Part shown: piece by piece, positions 1-7,906 of the stretch
Layout: every line of letters starts with the position of its first letter
Numbering within the stretch: the stretch's first letter is position 1
NCBI GenBank assembly: GCA_031275085.1
Contig: JAISPG010000078.1
Location: 124,001-188,000 of the forward strand
Direction: 5' to 3'
Source of the DNA: Bacteroidales bacterium
GTDB taxonomy: Bacteria; Bacteroidota; Bacteroidia; Bacteroidales; ML635J-15
Length of the DNA: 64,000 nucleotides
Program-made: the position numbers and the translations under genes
Notes under the pieces: generated by a model
Databases searched by the model: none
What the model saw: the letters and a program-made list of their open reading frames with translations, nothing else
Told to the model about the DNA's origin: nothing

Positions 1-702
1 CTGGATTGTTTTACTCAAACAGTTGTATTGCAATTTCTTATTGCATGGCTGCCTCCTATTCTTATTGGACATATTTATTATCTAACTGTTGTACAGCGTG
101 AAAACGAAAAAGAAATGGAAAAACTAAGAACTGAAAATCTTCAAAGTCAGGTTGATGCTCTCGTAAATCAGATAAATCCACATTTCTTTTTTAATTCGCT
201 TAATGGACTCACTGCCCTTGTTGCTGCAAACCGCAATGAGGAAACTATTGAATACGTGTCAAAATTATCTTGTATTTTCCGTTATATATTACAAAGCGAA
301 AAAAAAGGGCTGGTAAAATTAAAAGATGAACTTGAATTTCTTGATGCCTACCGGTATCTTATAGAGGTACGTTACCACGGAAAAATATCATTTATAATAA
401 ATATAAAACAGAAAGACTATGATTTACAATTGCCGGTGCTTTCGTTATTGCCTTTGATTGAAAATATAGTAAAGCATAATATTATCGACAGCGAACACAA
501 AATGACAGTTGATATCAGTATTTCTGAAAATAAGGAATTAGTTGTAACAAATCATATTTATCATAAACATAATGTAGAAGAGTCACATGGTATCGGTCTG
601 ACTAACCTCTCCACACGTTACAAATTATTGATGGGAGAAACTATAAAAGTTATAAAAAATAAAGATACCTTTAAAGTTATTTTACCTTTAAAAAATTCAT
701 AA
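1..702 (+). CDS. LytS-type sensor histidine kinase, C-terminal part (5' end outside window)
   Basis: The reading frame is open from the first base, so the gene begins upstream; the TTG at 28 is only an internal codon. A remaining membrane-spanning segment (about nt 31-90) is followed by a short coiled linker, then the His_kinase domain with the INPHFFFNSLN motif; the phosphoacceptor His codon is at 181-183. The ATPase part carries an N-box (LPLIENIVKHN) and a G-box (GIGLTNLSTRY). This is the architecture of LytS/YehU-family kinases, which phosphorylate LytTR-type regulators. Its stop codon is one base from the start of the LytTR regulator downstream, so the two form a two-component operon. 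The signal sensed cannot be inferred because the N-terminus is missing. Confidence 0.9.
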   Translation: MDCFTQTVVLQFLIAWLPPILIGHIYYLTVVQRENEKEMEKLRTENLQSQVDALVNQINPHFFFNSLNGLTALVAANRNEETIEYVSKLSCIFRYILQSEKKGLVKLKDELEFLDAYRYLIEVRYHGKISFIINIKQKDYDLQLPVLSLLPLIENIVKHNIIDSEHKMTVDISISENKELVVTNHIYHKHNVEESHGIGLTNLSTRYKLLMGETIKVIKNKDTFKVILPLKNS

Positions 703-703
703 T

Positions 704-1462
704 ATGAAGGTGCTGATAGTCGAAGATGAAACCATTGCATATGAATATCTGAGTAAACTTATAAATAAAATATATGCAGATATTGAGATTGTTGCTGTTA
801 CCGAAAGTATTTCACAAACCGTAAAATGGTTGAAATCCAACCAGGTTCCGGATCTGATTTTTATGGATATTCATCTTTCCGATGGTTCGGCATTTTCTAT
901 CTTTGATGATATTACGATTGAAACTCCTATTATTTTCACAACCGCTTATGATGAATATGCAATAAATGCATTTAAGGTCAACAGCATTGATTATTTACTA
1001 AAACCTGTTCAGGAAAGTGATTTGAGAAAAGCAATTGAGAAGTTCCGTAAACTGACCTCATCCGAAATAAGACAATATATACTACATCAGACAGAATCTA
1101 ACCTTAACGGTAATTATTACAGAAAACTGTTAGTTTCATACAGGGATAACCTAATTCCTATATCAATAAATGATATTGTTTATTTTTACACATCTGAACA
1201 TCAGACATCAATCTGTCTTGGTAACGGTAAAAAATATCTTTATAATAAAACACTTGATTCAATAATCCAGAACCTTGATCCGGAGATATTTTTTCGTGCA
1301 AATAAACAATTTATCGTATCCAAGGATCATGTAAAGAACATTACGATCTGGTTTGACCGCCGCCTTCTCATTAGCCTTGACCTGGAAACTCCCGAAAGGA
1401 TTTATATAAGTAAAAATAAAGCTGCCGAGTTTAAGGAATGGATGGTAAGCGGAAATATATGA
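704..1462 (+). CDS. LytTR-family response regulator
   Basis: 252 residues: a receiver domain (about 1-120) followed by a LytTR DNA-binding domain (about 140-250). The receiver shows the acidic pair near residues 8-9, the phosphorylatable Asp at about 55 in FMDIHLSDG, the conserved Thr near 80 (FTTAYDEYA) and the Lys at about 100 (YLLKPV). The second half has the usual LytTR pattern, with IVYFYTSEHQTSI and FFRANKQFIVSKDHV. It starts one base after the kinase stop codon, so it is co-translated with its partner. LytTR regulators usually control a neighbouring or envelope-related target; none can be assigned here, because the next genes lie on the other strand. Confidence 0.93.
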   Translation: MKVLIVEDETIAYEYLSKLINKIYADIEIVAVTESISQTVKWLKSNQVPDLIFMDIHLSDGSAFSIFDDITIETPIIFTTAYDEYAINAFKVNSIDYLLKPVQESDLRKAIEKFRKLTSSEIRQYILHQTESNLNGNYYRKLLVSYRDNLIPISINDIVYFYTSEHQTSICLGNGKKYLYNKTLDSIIQNLDPEIFFRANKQFIVSKDHVKNITIWFDRRLLISLDLETPERIYISKNKAAEFKEWMVSGNI

Positions 1463-1719
1463 AGATAACTATAACATTATAGAATACATAGAAAATACTA
1501 AACCGGCATATGTCAATAATCAATTAGTATTCACCCTAATTTAAAATCTAATTTTTGCTTGCCGTATAGGATTTTAAGAATATAATATAGTTCTATTTTA
1601 CCTTAAAACTCATTAACAAAAATTTATACCACAAAAAACGATGAGAAAAAAATCCAAATTGGAGTTAATATAAAATATTATACCAATACAATAAAATAAG
1701 TAAAAATAAATATTTTTAC

Positions 1720-1755
1720 ATTTAAATAATACAAAATAATCTGTATTATTTAAAT
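1720..1755 (-). terminator. Hairpin overlapping the 3' end of the ECF S-component gene
   Basis: A perfect 14-bp inverted repeat (1720-1733 against 1742-1755) with an 8-nt loop. It includes the stop codon of the minus-strand gene and is followed on that strand by T-rich sequence. It is all A/T, so the hairpin is weak. It could serve as an intrinsic terminator or a 3'-end stabiliser. The rest of the 1463-1749 gap between the converging genes shows nothing else recognisable. Confidence 0.45.
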
Positions 1756-2268
1756 ATATTTTGAAAAAATATTCGATTTTATTACAAAATATCCTCCAAA
1801 AATCTGCAAAAGCATTCCCGGTAACCCTATTTTTACACTTTGCCATGCATTGTAAAAATTTCCTGCAATTGCCCATTCTCCAACCATTCCTAAAGCCTGA
1901 TAAAATATAACAACCAAAGTCAGGATCCCTATTGAAACTTTTTTGAAATATAGCGAGGCAAATCCGGCGACTCCGGCAAGCAGCAAAGATTTTGTAAGAA
2001 CAATAGGCAACATCCCGGTTACCGGCATTCCAAAAAGAACGTGATTTAGTAAAGGAGAAAAGACAGCAGTTAAAAGTCCTACTTTCCAACCGTATTTATA
2101 TGCTGCAATAAGTGTAAAAAAATAGATAGGTAGCCATCCCGATCCGCCTTGCGGAAAAAGATGGAAAAGTTTTGGCAAAGCAATATTTCCAACTATAAAA
2201 AGCATTGCCGCAAAATATGTCTTTGCTTTGCCAAAACTTAGTAAATGAAATTTAACTGTAGAATTCAT
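1750..2268 (-). CDS. ECF-type transporter S component-like membrane protein
   Basis: 172 residues, hydrophobic, with about five or six membrane segments and a short basic N-terminus. The glycine- and proline-rich stretch GGSGWLPIYFFTLIAAYKYGW and the segment FSPLLNHVLFGMPVTGMLP resemble the substrate-binding (S) subunits of energy-coupling factor transporters, which capture a vitamin or metal ligand and share a separately encoded ATPase module. No ATPase or T subunit lies nearby, as expected for group II ECF systems. The ligand is unknown. It is the last gene of the minus-strand redox cluster, 73 nt after the DUF1893 gene, so a flavin, thiamin or other cofactor is possible but unproven. Confidence 0.65.
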   Translation of the reverse strand: MNSTVKFHLLSFGKAKTYFAAMLFIVGNIALPKLFHLFPQGGSGWLPIYFFTLIAAYKYGWKVGLLTAVFSPLLNHVLFGMPVTGMLPIVLTKSLLLAGVAGFASLYFKKVSIGILTLVVIFYQALGMVGEWAIAGNFYNAWQSVKIGLPGMLLQIFGGYFVIKSNIFSKYI

Positions 2269-2341
2269 ATATTTTTTTATTATAATTATCTAAAATATGT
2301 TATAAATATGTCCCTTGAATGCTTTATGATATAATCCGGTT

Positions 2342-2791
2342 TCATTTGTCTGGCGTTATAGCTTCCGTAGATACCGGTATATTTTTAATAAAATTTTCAA
2401 TGGATGGCAATAAGTTTTCCGGCAAATTTTCCTGATTACATAATATTTCAAGCGGACACCAGTCGTTTTGGCTGCCGTTGAGTATCACAGGAACTTCTGT
2501 ATGGTATGAAGCTTCTATACAGTTCTCTTTTAACATTTGTAATGCCGGAGTACTGATAAGATCCGTATAAACTTCTTTAACCCCGCCAAGTATCATCAAT
2601 GAAGCAGCAGCTTTCCCCACTACTTTATCTGCAACAAAAGCTCCTTTGAGAAAGTCCGTATTTTTGAACAGATCATACAGATCTTTTACTCCACGACTAT
2701 AAAACACACGAGTTTCATCATTATTTGCAATTACACATGAATACCCATTGTCGTGTAATAAATCGATGATTTCTTTAATCTTTTCCATCAT
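2342..2791 (-). CDS. DUF1893 family protein
   Basis: 149 residues, soluble, no signal peptide. The central region (GVKDLYDLF, then GAFVADKVVGKAAASLMILGG and VKEVYTDLISTPALQMLKE) is the hallmark of DUF1893, a small family of unknown biochemical role with a deaminase-like fold suggested for relatives. About 30 extra residues at the C-terminus include two cysteines (CPLEILCNQ). The gene begins 6 nt after the polyferredoxin gene stops, so the two are probably co-transcribed and translationally linked. The association with ferredoxin and ECF genes suggests a redox or cofactor context, but the sequence shows no catalytic signature I can name. Confidence 0.75.
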   Translation of the reverse strand: MMEKIKEIIDLLHDNGYSCVIANNDETRVFYSRGVKDLYDLFKNTDFLKGAFVADKVVGKAAASLMILGGVKEVYTDLISTPALQMLKENCIEASYHTEVPVILNGSQNDWCPLEILCNQENLPENLLPSIENFIKNIPVSTEAITPDK

Positions 2792-2797
2792 AATTTT

Positions 2798-4285
2798 CTA
2801 AATAAATTTATGTCTTTCATGTCCTTCCACATAAATTGCACTGAGTGGACGTGACGGACACAAATATTCACAGGCACCGCATCCAATACAACGTTCAGTA
2901 TCAACAGCAGGGATCTGGCGCGAATTTGGATCATCCATATCTCTCGACACCATCAATATTGCACCGGCAGGACAATGGCGTGCACAATTTCCACAATCTA
3001 CATCGTCTGTAATGACCACACAATTATGCATTATCCATATGGCATTTCCTATTTGTGTAGAAGATTTGTCTTCCTTACTTATCCGCTTTATAGCACCATT
3101 CGGACAAACTTCGGAACATTTTGTACACTCAGGACGACAAAATCCACGCTCGTAAGACATTTCAGGCTGCATAAGCCTCGAAATATCATTTGAAGGGCGC
3201 AGGATCTGATTGGGACAAACCGACACGCATAATTGACAAGCTGTACAATGTTGTGAAAAATGTTTTAAACTTTCCGAACCGGGAGGTATTATATATGTTG
3301 AACGTTTCGGTATTTTTTTATCTTCAATGATTGCCAACCCGCCGTCAACTTTGCTTATCTGTGCTTTTATTGCCGATGTAGCAGCCAAAGCAGCAGTTAC
3401 GGCAAGAAACTTACGACGGGAATTGTCTGCAACGTTTTCTCCGGTAGTTTTAACGGCTTTTTCGGGTTTAAATTTTGGTATATATTTTAATGATTCTTTA
3501 CGGCATGCCGAAATACAATTCATGCACGACACACAACGGCTGTAATCTATTTTATGTTCTTCCGGATTTATACATGATGCTTTACATACTCGTTCGCAAA
3601 GTCCGCAATTATTACATGTTGAATTATTGAACCGTATCTTAAATATCGAAAATCTTGACAGGAATCCAAGAATAGTACCAACCGGACAAATAGTATTACA
3701 ATATGTACGACCGTTACGCCATGCTAAAACAGCAATTACAATAAAAGTTACAATTGAGATTACAAATGTAGATATTGATTTAATCCAGATATCAACTGAA
3801 TAAAATGCATAACTGTCAAATCTTTCGGCAAGATAAGCAAAAAGATTATTCATTCCCTGATATAACGGGGCAAAAAGATTTGAAGCAATTCGACCATAAG
3901 CACTGTAAGGATCGAGTATGGAGACTATTACGCTTATCCCTGCTATCAAAGCTATGATAAAAATTACCAGCACGGCGTAACGCAACCAGTTTATTGCACG
4001 AGAATAGGAAAAACGATATTTTTTACGCTTTCCGGCAACCCACGAAATAGCATCCTGAAAAATTCCCAAAGGACAAATTACAGAACAATATACACGACCA
4101 AAAATTAATGTCAGCAATATCAAAAATATTATTATTCCCACATTCAGAGCCAAAATTGCAGGTAAGAATTGTATTTTTGCCATCCATCCGAACCAGATAT
4201 GTAGTGTTCCGGTAAAGTCTAGAAATAATAAAGTTAATAATGCAAAAAATATAAAAGCTGTAATTATTCTGATTCTTTTTAACAT
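2798..4285 (-). CDS. NapH-like membrane polyferredoxin with internal twin-arginine segment and C-terminal ferredoxin domains
   Basis: 495 residues. The N-terminal half has four or more membrane helices and two CxxxCP motifs (CSVICPLG, CNTICPVG) as in NapH/MauN/NosR-type quinol-linked ferredoxins. Two 4Fe-4S motifs follow (CNNCGLCERVCK, CVSCMNCISACR). Around residues 288-310 lies RRKFLAVTAALAATSAIKA, which looks like a Tat signal inside the protein. After it come four more cysteine clusters (CTACQLCVSVCP, CRPECTKCSEVCP, CGNCARHCP, CIGCGACEYLCP). It therefore reads as NapH fused to a NapG-like exported ferredoxin. I infer transfer of electrons from membrane quinol to a periplasmic acceptor. It lies 20 nt downstream of the aldo/keto reductase gene and shares its likely operon. 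Confidence 0.85.
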   Translation of the reverse strand: MLKRIRIITAFIFFALLTLLFLDFTGTLHIWFGWMAKIQFLPAILALNVGIIIFLILLTLIFGRVYCSVICPLGIFQDAISWVAGKRKKYRFSYSRAINWLRYAVLVIFIIALIAGISVIVSILDPYSAYGRIASNLFAPLYQGMNNLFAYLAERFDSYAFYSVDIWIKSISTFVISIVTFIVIAVLAWRNGRTYCNTICPVGTILGFLSRFSIFKIRFNNSTCNNCGLCERVCKASCINPEEHKIDYSRCVSCMNCISACRKESLKYIPKFKPEKAVKTTGENVADNSRRKFLAVTAALAATSAIKAQISKVDGGLAIIEDKKIPKRSTYIIPPGSESLKHFSQHCTACQLCVSVCPNQILRPSNDISRLMQPEMSYERGFCRPECTKCSEVCPNGAIKRISKEDKSSTQIGNAIWIMHNCVVITDDVDCGNCARHCPAGAILMVSRDMDDPNSRQIPAVDTERCIGCGACEYLCPSRPLSAIYVEGHERHKFI

Positions 4286-4305
4286 AATTTCTATATATTT
4301 AAAAA

Positions 4306-5697
4306 TTAACCGTTGATTTTCAATTGTTCTACATATTTATTTATCTTGTCCATTTGCTGAGGGATATTGATACGCTGAGGACAATCCGGGATACACTGGT
4401 TACAATGAATACAATGGTCTGCTTGCCTTAATTTCGGCACAGATCTGTCATAACCTATAAGAAAAGCTCGGCGGCTCTTACGATAGTTCTCATCCTGAGA
4501 ATCTTTAGGAACATTCCCTTCAGTAAGACAACGGTTATAATGTGAAAATATTGACGGTATATTAATTCCGTAAGGACAAGGCATGCAATACTGGCATTCG
4601 GTACATGGAACATAATCGGAACGGAGCATAAGTTCGGTAACTTCTTCCAATGCTTTATATTCGCGATCATTAAGACGTTCAAGCGGAGAGTAAGTACGTA
4701 TATTTTCCTGTAAATGTTCCATATAGGTCATACCACTCAACACAGTGAGAACATTTTCGGGAGAACCGGCATAACGAAATGCCCAGTTTGCAGGGCTGTC
4801 TTCGGGACGAATTTGTTTAAGAATAGAAAGCGAATGCTGATTTAATCTTGAAAGACGTCCTCCCAAAAGTGGTTCCATAACTACTGCAGGAACATTATGC
4901 CTTGTAAGTTCTCCATACAAATATTCTGCATTAAAATTAAATCCGGAAGCATTTTTCCAATCAACATAGTTGAGTTGTATCATAGCAAAATCCCACTTAA
5001 CACCCGATGCAAGTAAATGGTCGAATACTTTTATATCGCCATGAAAAGACCATCCGAGATTGCGAATACGCCCGGCTTCACGTTCTTTAAGCAAAAAATC
5101 CAGAATCCCATTATCAATGAAGCGATTATTGTAAGTTTCTATTCCATCATCACCGCCTCCAATAGAGTGAAGCAAGTAATAATCAAAATAATTCACCTGC
5201 AGATCTTCCATCGACTTGCGATACATAGCAATTGAGCCTTCGCGGGAACGTAAATAAGGGTCTTCTGACTGATTCGACATTTTTGTCGCAATAAAATACT
5301 TATCACGCGGATGACGGCTTAACGCTATTCCCGTAACTTTTTCCGACATTCCTCTGACATAACGTGGTGATGTATCAAAATAGTTGACTCCGTGTGCAAT
5401 AGCATAATCAATCAGGTCGTTTACTGCATCCTGGTCAACTTCTTCTTCTCCGGCCGCATTGGTTTTTAATGGCCAGCGCATACATCCGTATCCCAGCAAA
5501 GAGACTTTATCTCCTGTATGTGGATTTGTACGGTATGTCATTTTATCGGTCGGAACATCAGTCTTATTGTATATTCTTTCTTCGTTTTGTTTACCATTTG
5601 GGCCGCAGGCATACAAGGCTGTGGTAGCAGCTACTCCGGTTCCAAACACTTTCAGGAATTTCCTGCGATTCATGTGTTTTTTATTGTTTTCTTCCAT
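4306..5697 (-). CDS. Tat-exported aldo/keto reductase with C-terminal 4Fe-4S motifs
   Basis: 463 residues. The N-terminus has a twin-arginine motif (NRRKFLKVFG), a hydrophobic stretch and a possible lipobox (TALYACG), so the protein is probably exported folded and may be lipid-anchored. The aldo/keto reductase barrel covers about residues 50-370, with the Asp-Tyr pair in FDTSPRYVRG, the Lys in IATKMS and the His in YLLHSIGG. The C-terminal 100 residues contain CTECQYCMPCPYGINIP and CIHCNQCIPDCPQRINIP, two clusters like those of YccK/ferredoxin-fused reductases. The substrate is unknown. Membership with a polyferredoxin and a secreted flavodoxin suggests an extracytoplasmic reductase fed by the neighbouring ferredoxin. 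Confidence 0.88.
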   Translation of the reverse strand: MEENNKKHMNRRKFLKVFGTGVAATTALYACGPNGKQNEERIYNKTDVPTDKMTYRTNPHTGDKVSLLGYGCMRWPLKTNAAGEEEVDQDAVNDLIDYAIAHGVNYFDTSPRYVRGMSEKVTGIALSRHPRDKYFIATKMSNQSEDPYLRSREGSIAMYRKSMEDLQVNYFDYYLLHSIGGGDDGIETYNNRFIDNGILDFLLKEREAGRIRNLGWSFHGDIKVFDHLLASGVKWDFAMIQLNYVDWKNASGFNFNAEYLYGELTRHNVPAVVMEPLLGGRLSRLNQHSLSILKQIRPEDSPANWAFRYAGSPENVLTVLSGMTYMEHLQENIRTYSPLERLNDREYKALEEVTELMLRSDYVPCTECQYCMPCPYGINIPSIFSHYNRCLTEGNVPKDSQDENYRKSRRAFLIGYDRSVPKLRQADHCIHCNQCIPDCPQRINIPQQMDKINKYVEQLKING

Positions 5698-5712
5698 AAT
5701 GTTAATTTAGCC

Positions 5713-5720
5713 GAAAGATA
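5713..5720 (-). promoter_or_regulatory. Possible variant -7 element before the aldo/keto reductase
   Basis: The minus strand reads TATCTTTC followed by G, one base off the Bacteroidota consensus TAnnTTTG, 15 nt upstream of the ATG. No clear -33 element is visible, so this is a weak call. Confidence 0.25.
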
Positions 5721-5839
5721 AAAATTGTAGTTTTCTGGTTTTTATTTAATACTAAAAAATCATATTGTCCGCTTTTCTGTAAAAATATATCTTTTTATTA
5801 TTTTATTTTTATTACCGGAATATTAAATTCACAGAAGAG

Positions 5840-6391
5840 TTATTTAATCATATTTATTTCTTTCAACCAATTTTCAACTTCAGCTTTTGAACTTTTCGAC
5901 CTGCTGTCTCTTATTGCCAAACCTTCAGTTATTGTTGCCCCGGAACAAAGTTTTTGCATATCTGTAAAACATTTGGCTTTTCCGCCTCCTCCATGTGTAA
6001 TGAAGGGGACTACGGTTTTACCGCTTAAATCGTTTTCCGACAGAAATGTTGCAACCGGAGGCGCTATTGTACTCCACCAGTTTGGAGATCCTACATATAT
6101 TACATCGTAATCTTTAAGGTTATTGATTTTTGTTTTTATGGCAGGCCTAAAATCAGAATTAATTTCTTTTTTTGCCTGATCTACACATTCGTCATAATCA
6201 CCTGGATAAGCATTTGCAGGAACTATTTCCAATATCTCAGCTCCTGTAATGGATTTGATCTGTTCGGCGATTTCACGTGTATTTCCTCCCCACGAATAAT
6301 ATACTATCAAGGCTTTTTTTGATTGTGCATTTAAATTTAATCCTGATGTAACCATAGCAATAAGCGTTAAAATTAAAATTGTTGTTCTCAT
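5840..6391 (-). CDS. Flavodoxin-family protein with N-terminal signal peptide
   Basis: 183 residues. The first 23 form a classical signal peptide ending in NLNAQ. The mature part is a flavodoxin domain: the phosphate-binding loop YYSWGGNTREIAEQI, the isoalloxazine-side motif VGSPNWWSTIAPPVATFL, and a third loop ITHGGGGKAK. Flavodoxins carry one FMN and shuttle single electrons; most are cytoplasmic, so an exported one is notable. It lies 142 nt upstream of the Tat aldo/keto reductase on the same strand and may be its electron carrier. An alternative is an NAD(P)H:quinone-reductase-like enzyme of the Flavodoxin_4 group, which also occurs with signal peptides in this phylum. Confidence 0.85.
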   Translation of the reverse strand: MRTTILILTLIAMVTSGLNLNAQSKKALIVYYSWGGNTREIAEQIKSITGAEILEIVPANAYPGDYDECVDQAKKEINSDFRPAIKTKINNLKDYDVIYVGSPNWWSTIAPPVATFLSENDLSGKTVVPFITHGGGGKAKCFTDMQKLCSGATITEGLAIRDSRSKSSKAEVENWLKEINMIK

Positions 6392-6682
6392 ATTATTTTT
6401 ATTTATATGTTATTTTTATCTTCACCGGAATTAGCTGTAACAAATTTGAAAAAATATTTTTAATTCTAATACTATAATTTATAAAAAGGACAAAATTGAG
6501 CCTGAAAACGGCATGATACAGAATTTGACACATTTTAGAAATTTAATTATAATCCGTTAACTCCAATAATTTTTACTATGATTAATTTGCGTAATCGTAT
6601 GCATTGTATAACAAAGTTTTATGTATACTCTAACTTTTTAAATGTTTTATAATTAAAAAAATCCTATCATATAAAATTAATA
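6392..6682. other. Intergenic region between divergent flavodoxin and gpsA genes
   Basis: About 290 nt of A/T-rich sequence between divergent genes. I see no ORF, RNA gene or clear operator. It must hold the promoters of both neighbours; only that of gpsA is recognisable. Confidence 0.5.
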
Positions 6683-6690
6683 TATCTTTG
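6683..6690 (+). promoter_or_regulatory. -7 element of gpsA, 5 nt from the start codon
   Basis: TATCTTTG matches the Bacteroidota -7 consensus TAnnTTTG and is followed by CA. Only 5 nt separate its final G from the gpsA ATG, so transcription would begin at or within a few bases of the start codon. No good TTTG -33 box is visible at 19-21 nt upstream. Confidence 0.5.
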
Positions 6691-6695
6691 CATTT

Positions 6696-7703
6696 ATGAA
6701 AAAAACAAAAAAGCCATTTATAGTTGTTGCCGGAGCCGGAGCTTTCGGCACTGCCCTTGGGAATTCCTTAGCCGCTAATGATGAAATAAAAGTTAGGCTT
6801 TTAACTATAGAAAAGGAAGTTGCTGACAGTATAAATAATGCCCGGATAAATAGTGTCTATTTTCCTAACTCAACTTTACGTAAACGTTTAAAAGCGACCA
6901 CAGATCCTGAGATATTAAAAAATGCGGAAATATTACTTCTGGCAGTTCCTTCGGGAGTATTGATCTCTTACTTAAATGAGATAAGACCGTTTTTAAATTC
7001 TCATACATTGCTTATAAATACGGCGAAAGGTCTTGGTGAAGGAAATGTAATAATATCTGAATATATTGAAGAAAATTTCCCTAATCCGGTTGCAGCTCTT
7101 AAGGGGCCCTCATTTGCAGTAGAACTTCTGAACCGTATGCCGACTGCTTTTACATTTGCTTCACGTGATAAAGTATTTTTCGAAATGTTTAGTGGAATGT
7201 TGAAAAATACCAATATTCAACTAGACTTCACCGAAGATATACGCGGTGTGGAATTATTAAGCATATTGAAAAATGTCTATGCTATTATACTCGGAGTAAT
7301 TGATGCTCATTATAACTCGGCTAACGTACGATTTTTAGTTCTTACCAAATTATTCAAAGAATTACGTAAAGTACTGATAACTTTTGGTGGAAAATCCGAA
7401 ACTATATTTAATTTTTGCGGATATGGTGATTTCGGATTAACTTCAATTAATGACTTAAGCCGTAATCGTACAATGGGTTTACTTATCGGAAAAGGTTTTA
7501 TAAAAGATATGGTTTCGGAAAATATTGTACTTGAAGGTAAGCGCTCATTGAACATTTTTTATCAAATGTTACAGGGAGAAAACCTTGGAATTAATCCTGT
7601 ACGTGAATTTCCTATTCTTGTAGAATTATACAAGCTTTTCAATAAAGATTATAATCAAAGGAAATTTGTAATGAATGTTATTAATGCTGTCAATAATTTA
7701 TAA
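6696..7703 (+). CDS. gpsA: NAD(P)-dependent glycerol-3-phosphate dehydrogenase
   Basis: 335 residues, normal length for GpsA, which makes sn-glycerol 3-phosphate from dihydroxyacetone phosphate for phospholipid synthesis in the cytoplasm. The Rossmann loop GAGAFGTALG lies at about 13-22, NTAKGLGEG at about 108-116, KGPSFAVE at about 136-143. The catalytic Lys is in SILKNVYAI (about 192), and GYGDFGLTSINDLSRNRTMG (about 242-261) is the C-terminal signature. The usual motif before the substrate-binding Arg is slightly altered (HYNSANVRF). It is a single-gene unit between divergent and convergent neighbours, with its own promoter and terminator. Confidence 0.92.
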   Translation: MKKTKKPFIVVAGAGAFGTALGNSLAANDEIKVRLLTIEKEVADSINNARINSVYFPNSTLRKRLKATTDPEILKNAEILLLAVPSGVLISYLNEIRPFLNSHTLLINTAKGLGEGNVIISEYIEENFPNPVAALKGPSFAVELLNRMPTAFTFASRDKVFFEMFSGMLKNTNIQLDFTEDIRGVELLSILKNVYAIILGVIDAHYNSANVRFLVLTKLFKELRKVLITFGGKSETIFNFCGYGDFGLTSINDLSRNRTMGLLIGKGFIKDMVSENIVLEGKRSLNIFYQMLQGENLGINPVREFPILVELYKLFNKDYNQRKFVMNVINAVNNL

Positions 7704-7706
7704 TAT

Positions 7707-7852
7707 AAAAACAATTATTTCCGTTCATTAATAATAATGAAGATCATAAAAAAATCAGGATTAACTTTTAAAAGTTAATCCTGATTTTTTTATTCCAGTA
7801 GAATACTTTTTGGCATTATTACCAATAAAAACAATTATCTCCGTCAATTAAT
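7707..7852. repeat. Pair of 26-bp imperfect direct repeats downstream of gpsA
   Basis: Positions 7707-7732 and 7827-7852 share 23 of 26 bases, both containing AAAAACAATTAT and ATTAAT. The second copy forms the left arm of the yidC-side terminator; the first overlaps a small hairpin after gpsA. They flank the long perfect palindrome at 7746-7793. Confidence 0.6.
7746..7793. terminator. Perfect 48-bp palindrome, bidirectional terminator between gpsA and yidC
   Basis: Each arm is 24 nt with no unpaired loop bases in the sequence; the core is ATCAGGATTAACTTTT and its complement, and both ends are A/T runs. It gives an A-stem-U-tract terminator on either strand, which suits the convergent gene pair. 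Confidence 0.85.
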
Positions 7853-7868
7853 TTTGAACGGAGATAAT
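7834..7868 (-). terminator. Probable terminator of the DUF349-TonB-pyrG-yidC run
   Basis: An 11-bp perfect stem (ATTATCTCCGT with its complement) around a 13-nt loop lies 39 nt past the yidC stop codon. On the minus strand it is followed by TGTTTTTATT. Confidence 0.65.
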
Positions 7869-7906
7869 CATTTATCTATATATACCGAAATTCGATTTCT
7901 GTAATT

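Noticed and set aside
28-702. TTG start for the histidine kinase at 28
   Set aside because: The frame is open back to base 1 and the visible part lacks the sensor helices, so the gene starts outside the window.
1613-2089. 158-codon ORF on the minus strand
   Set aside because: It lies in another frame of the ECF S-component gene, has no family signature and an implausible Cys-rich composition.
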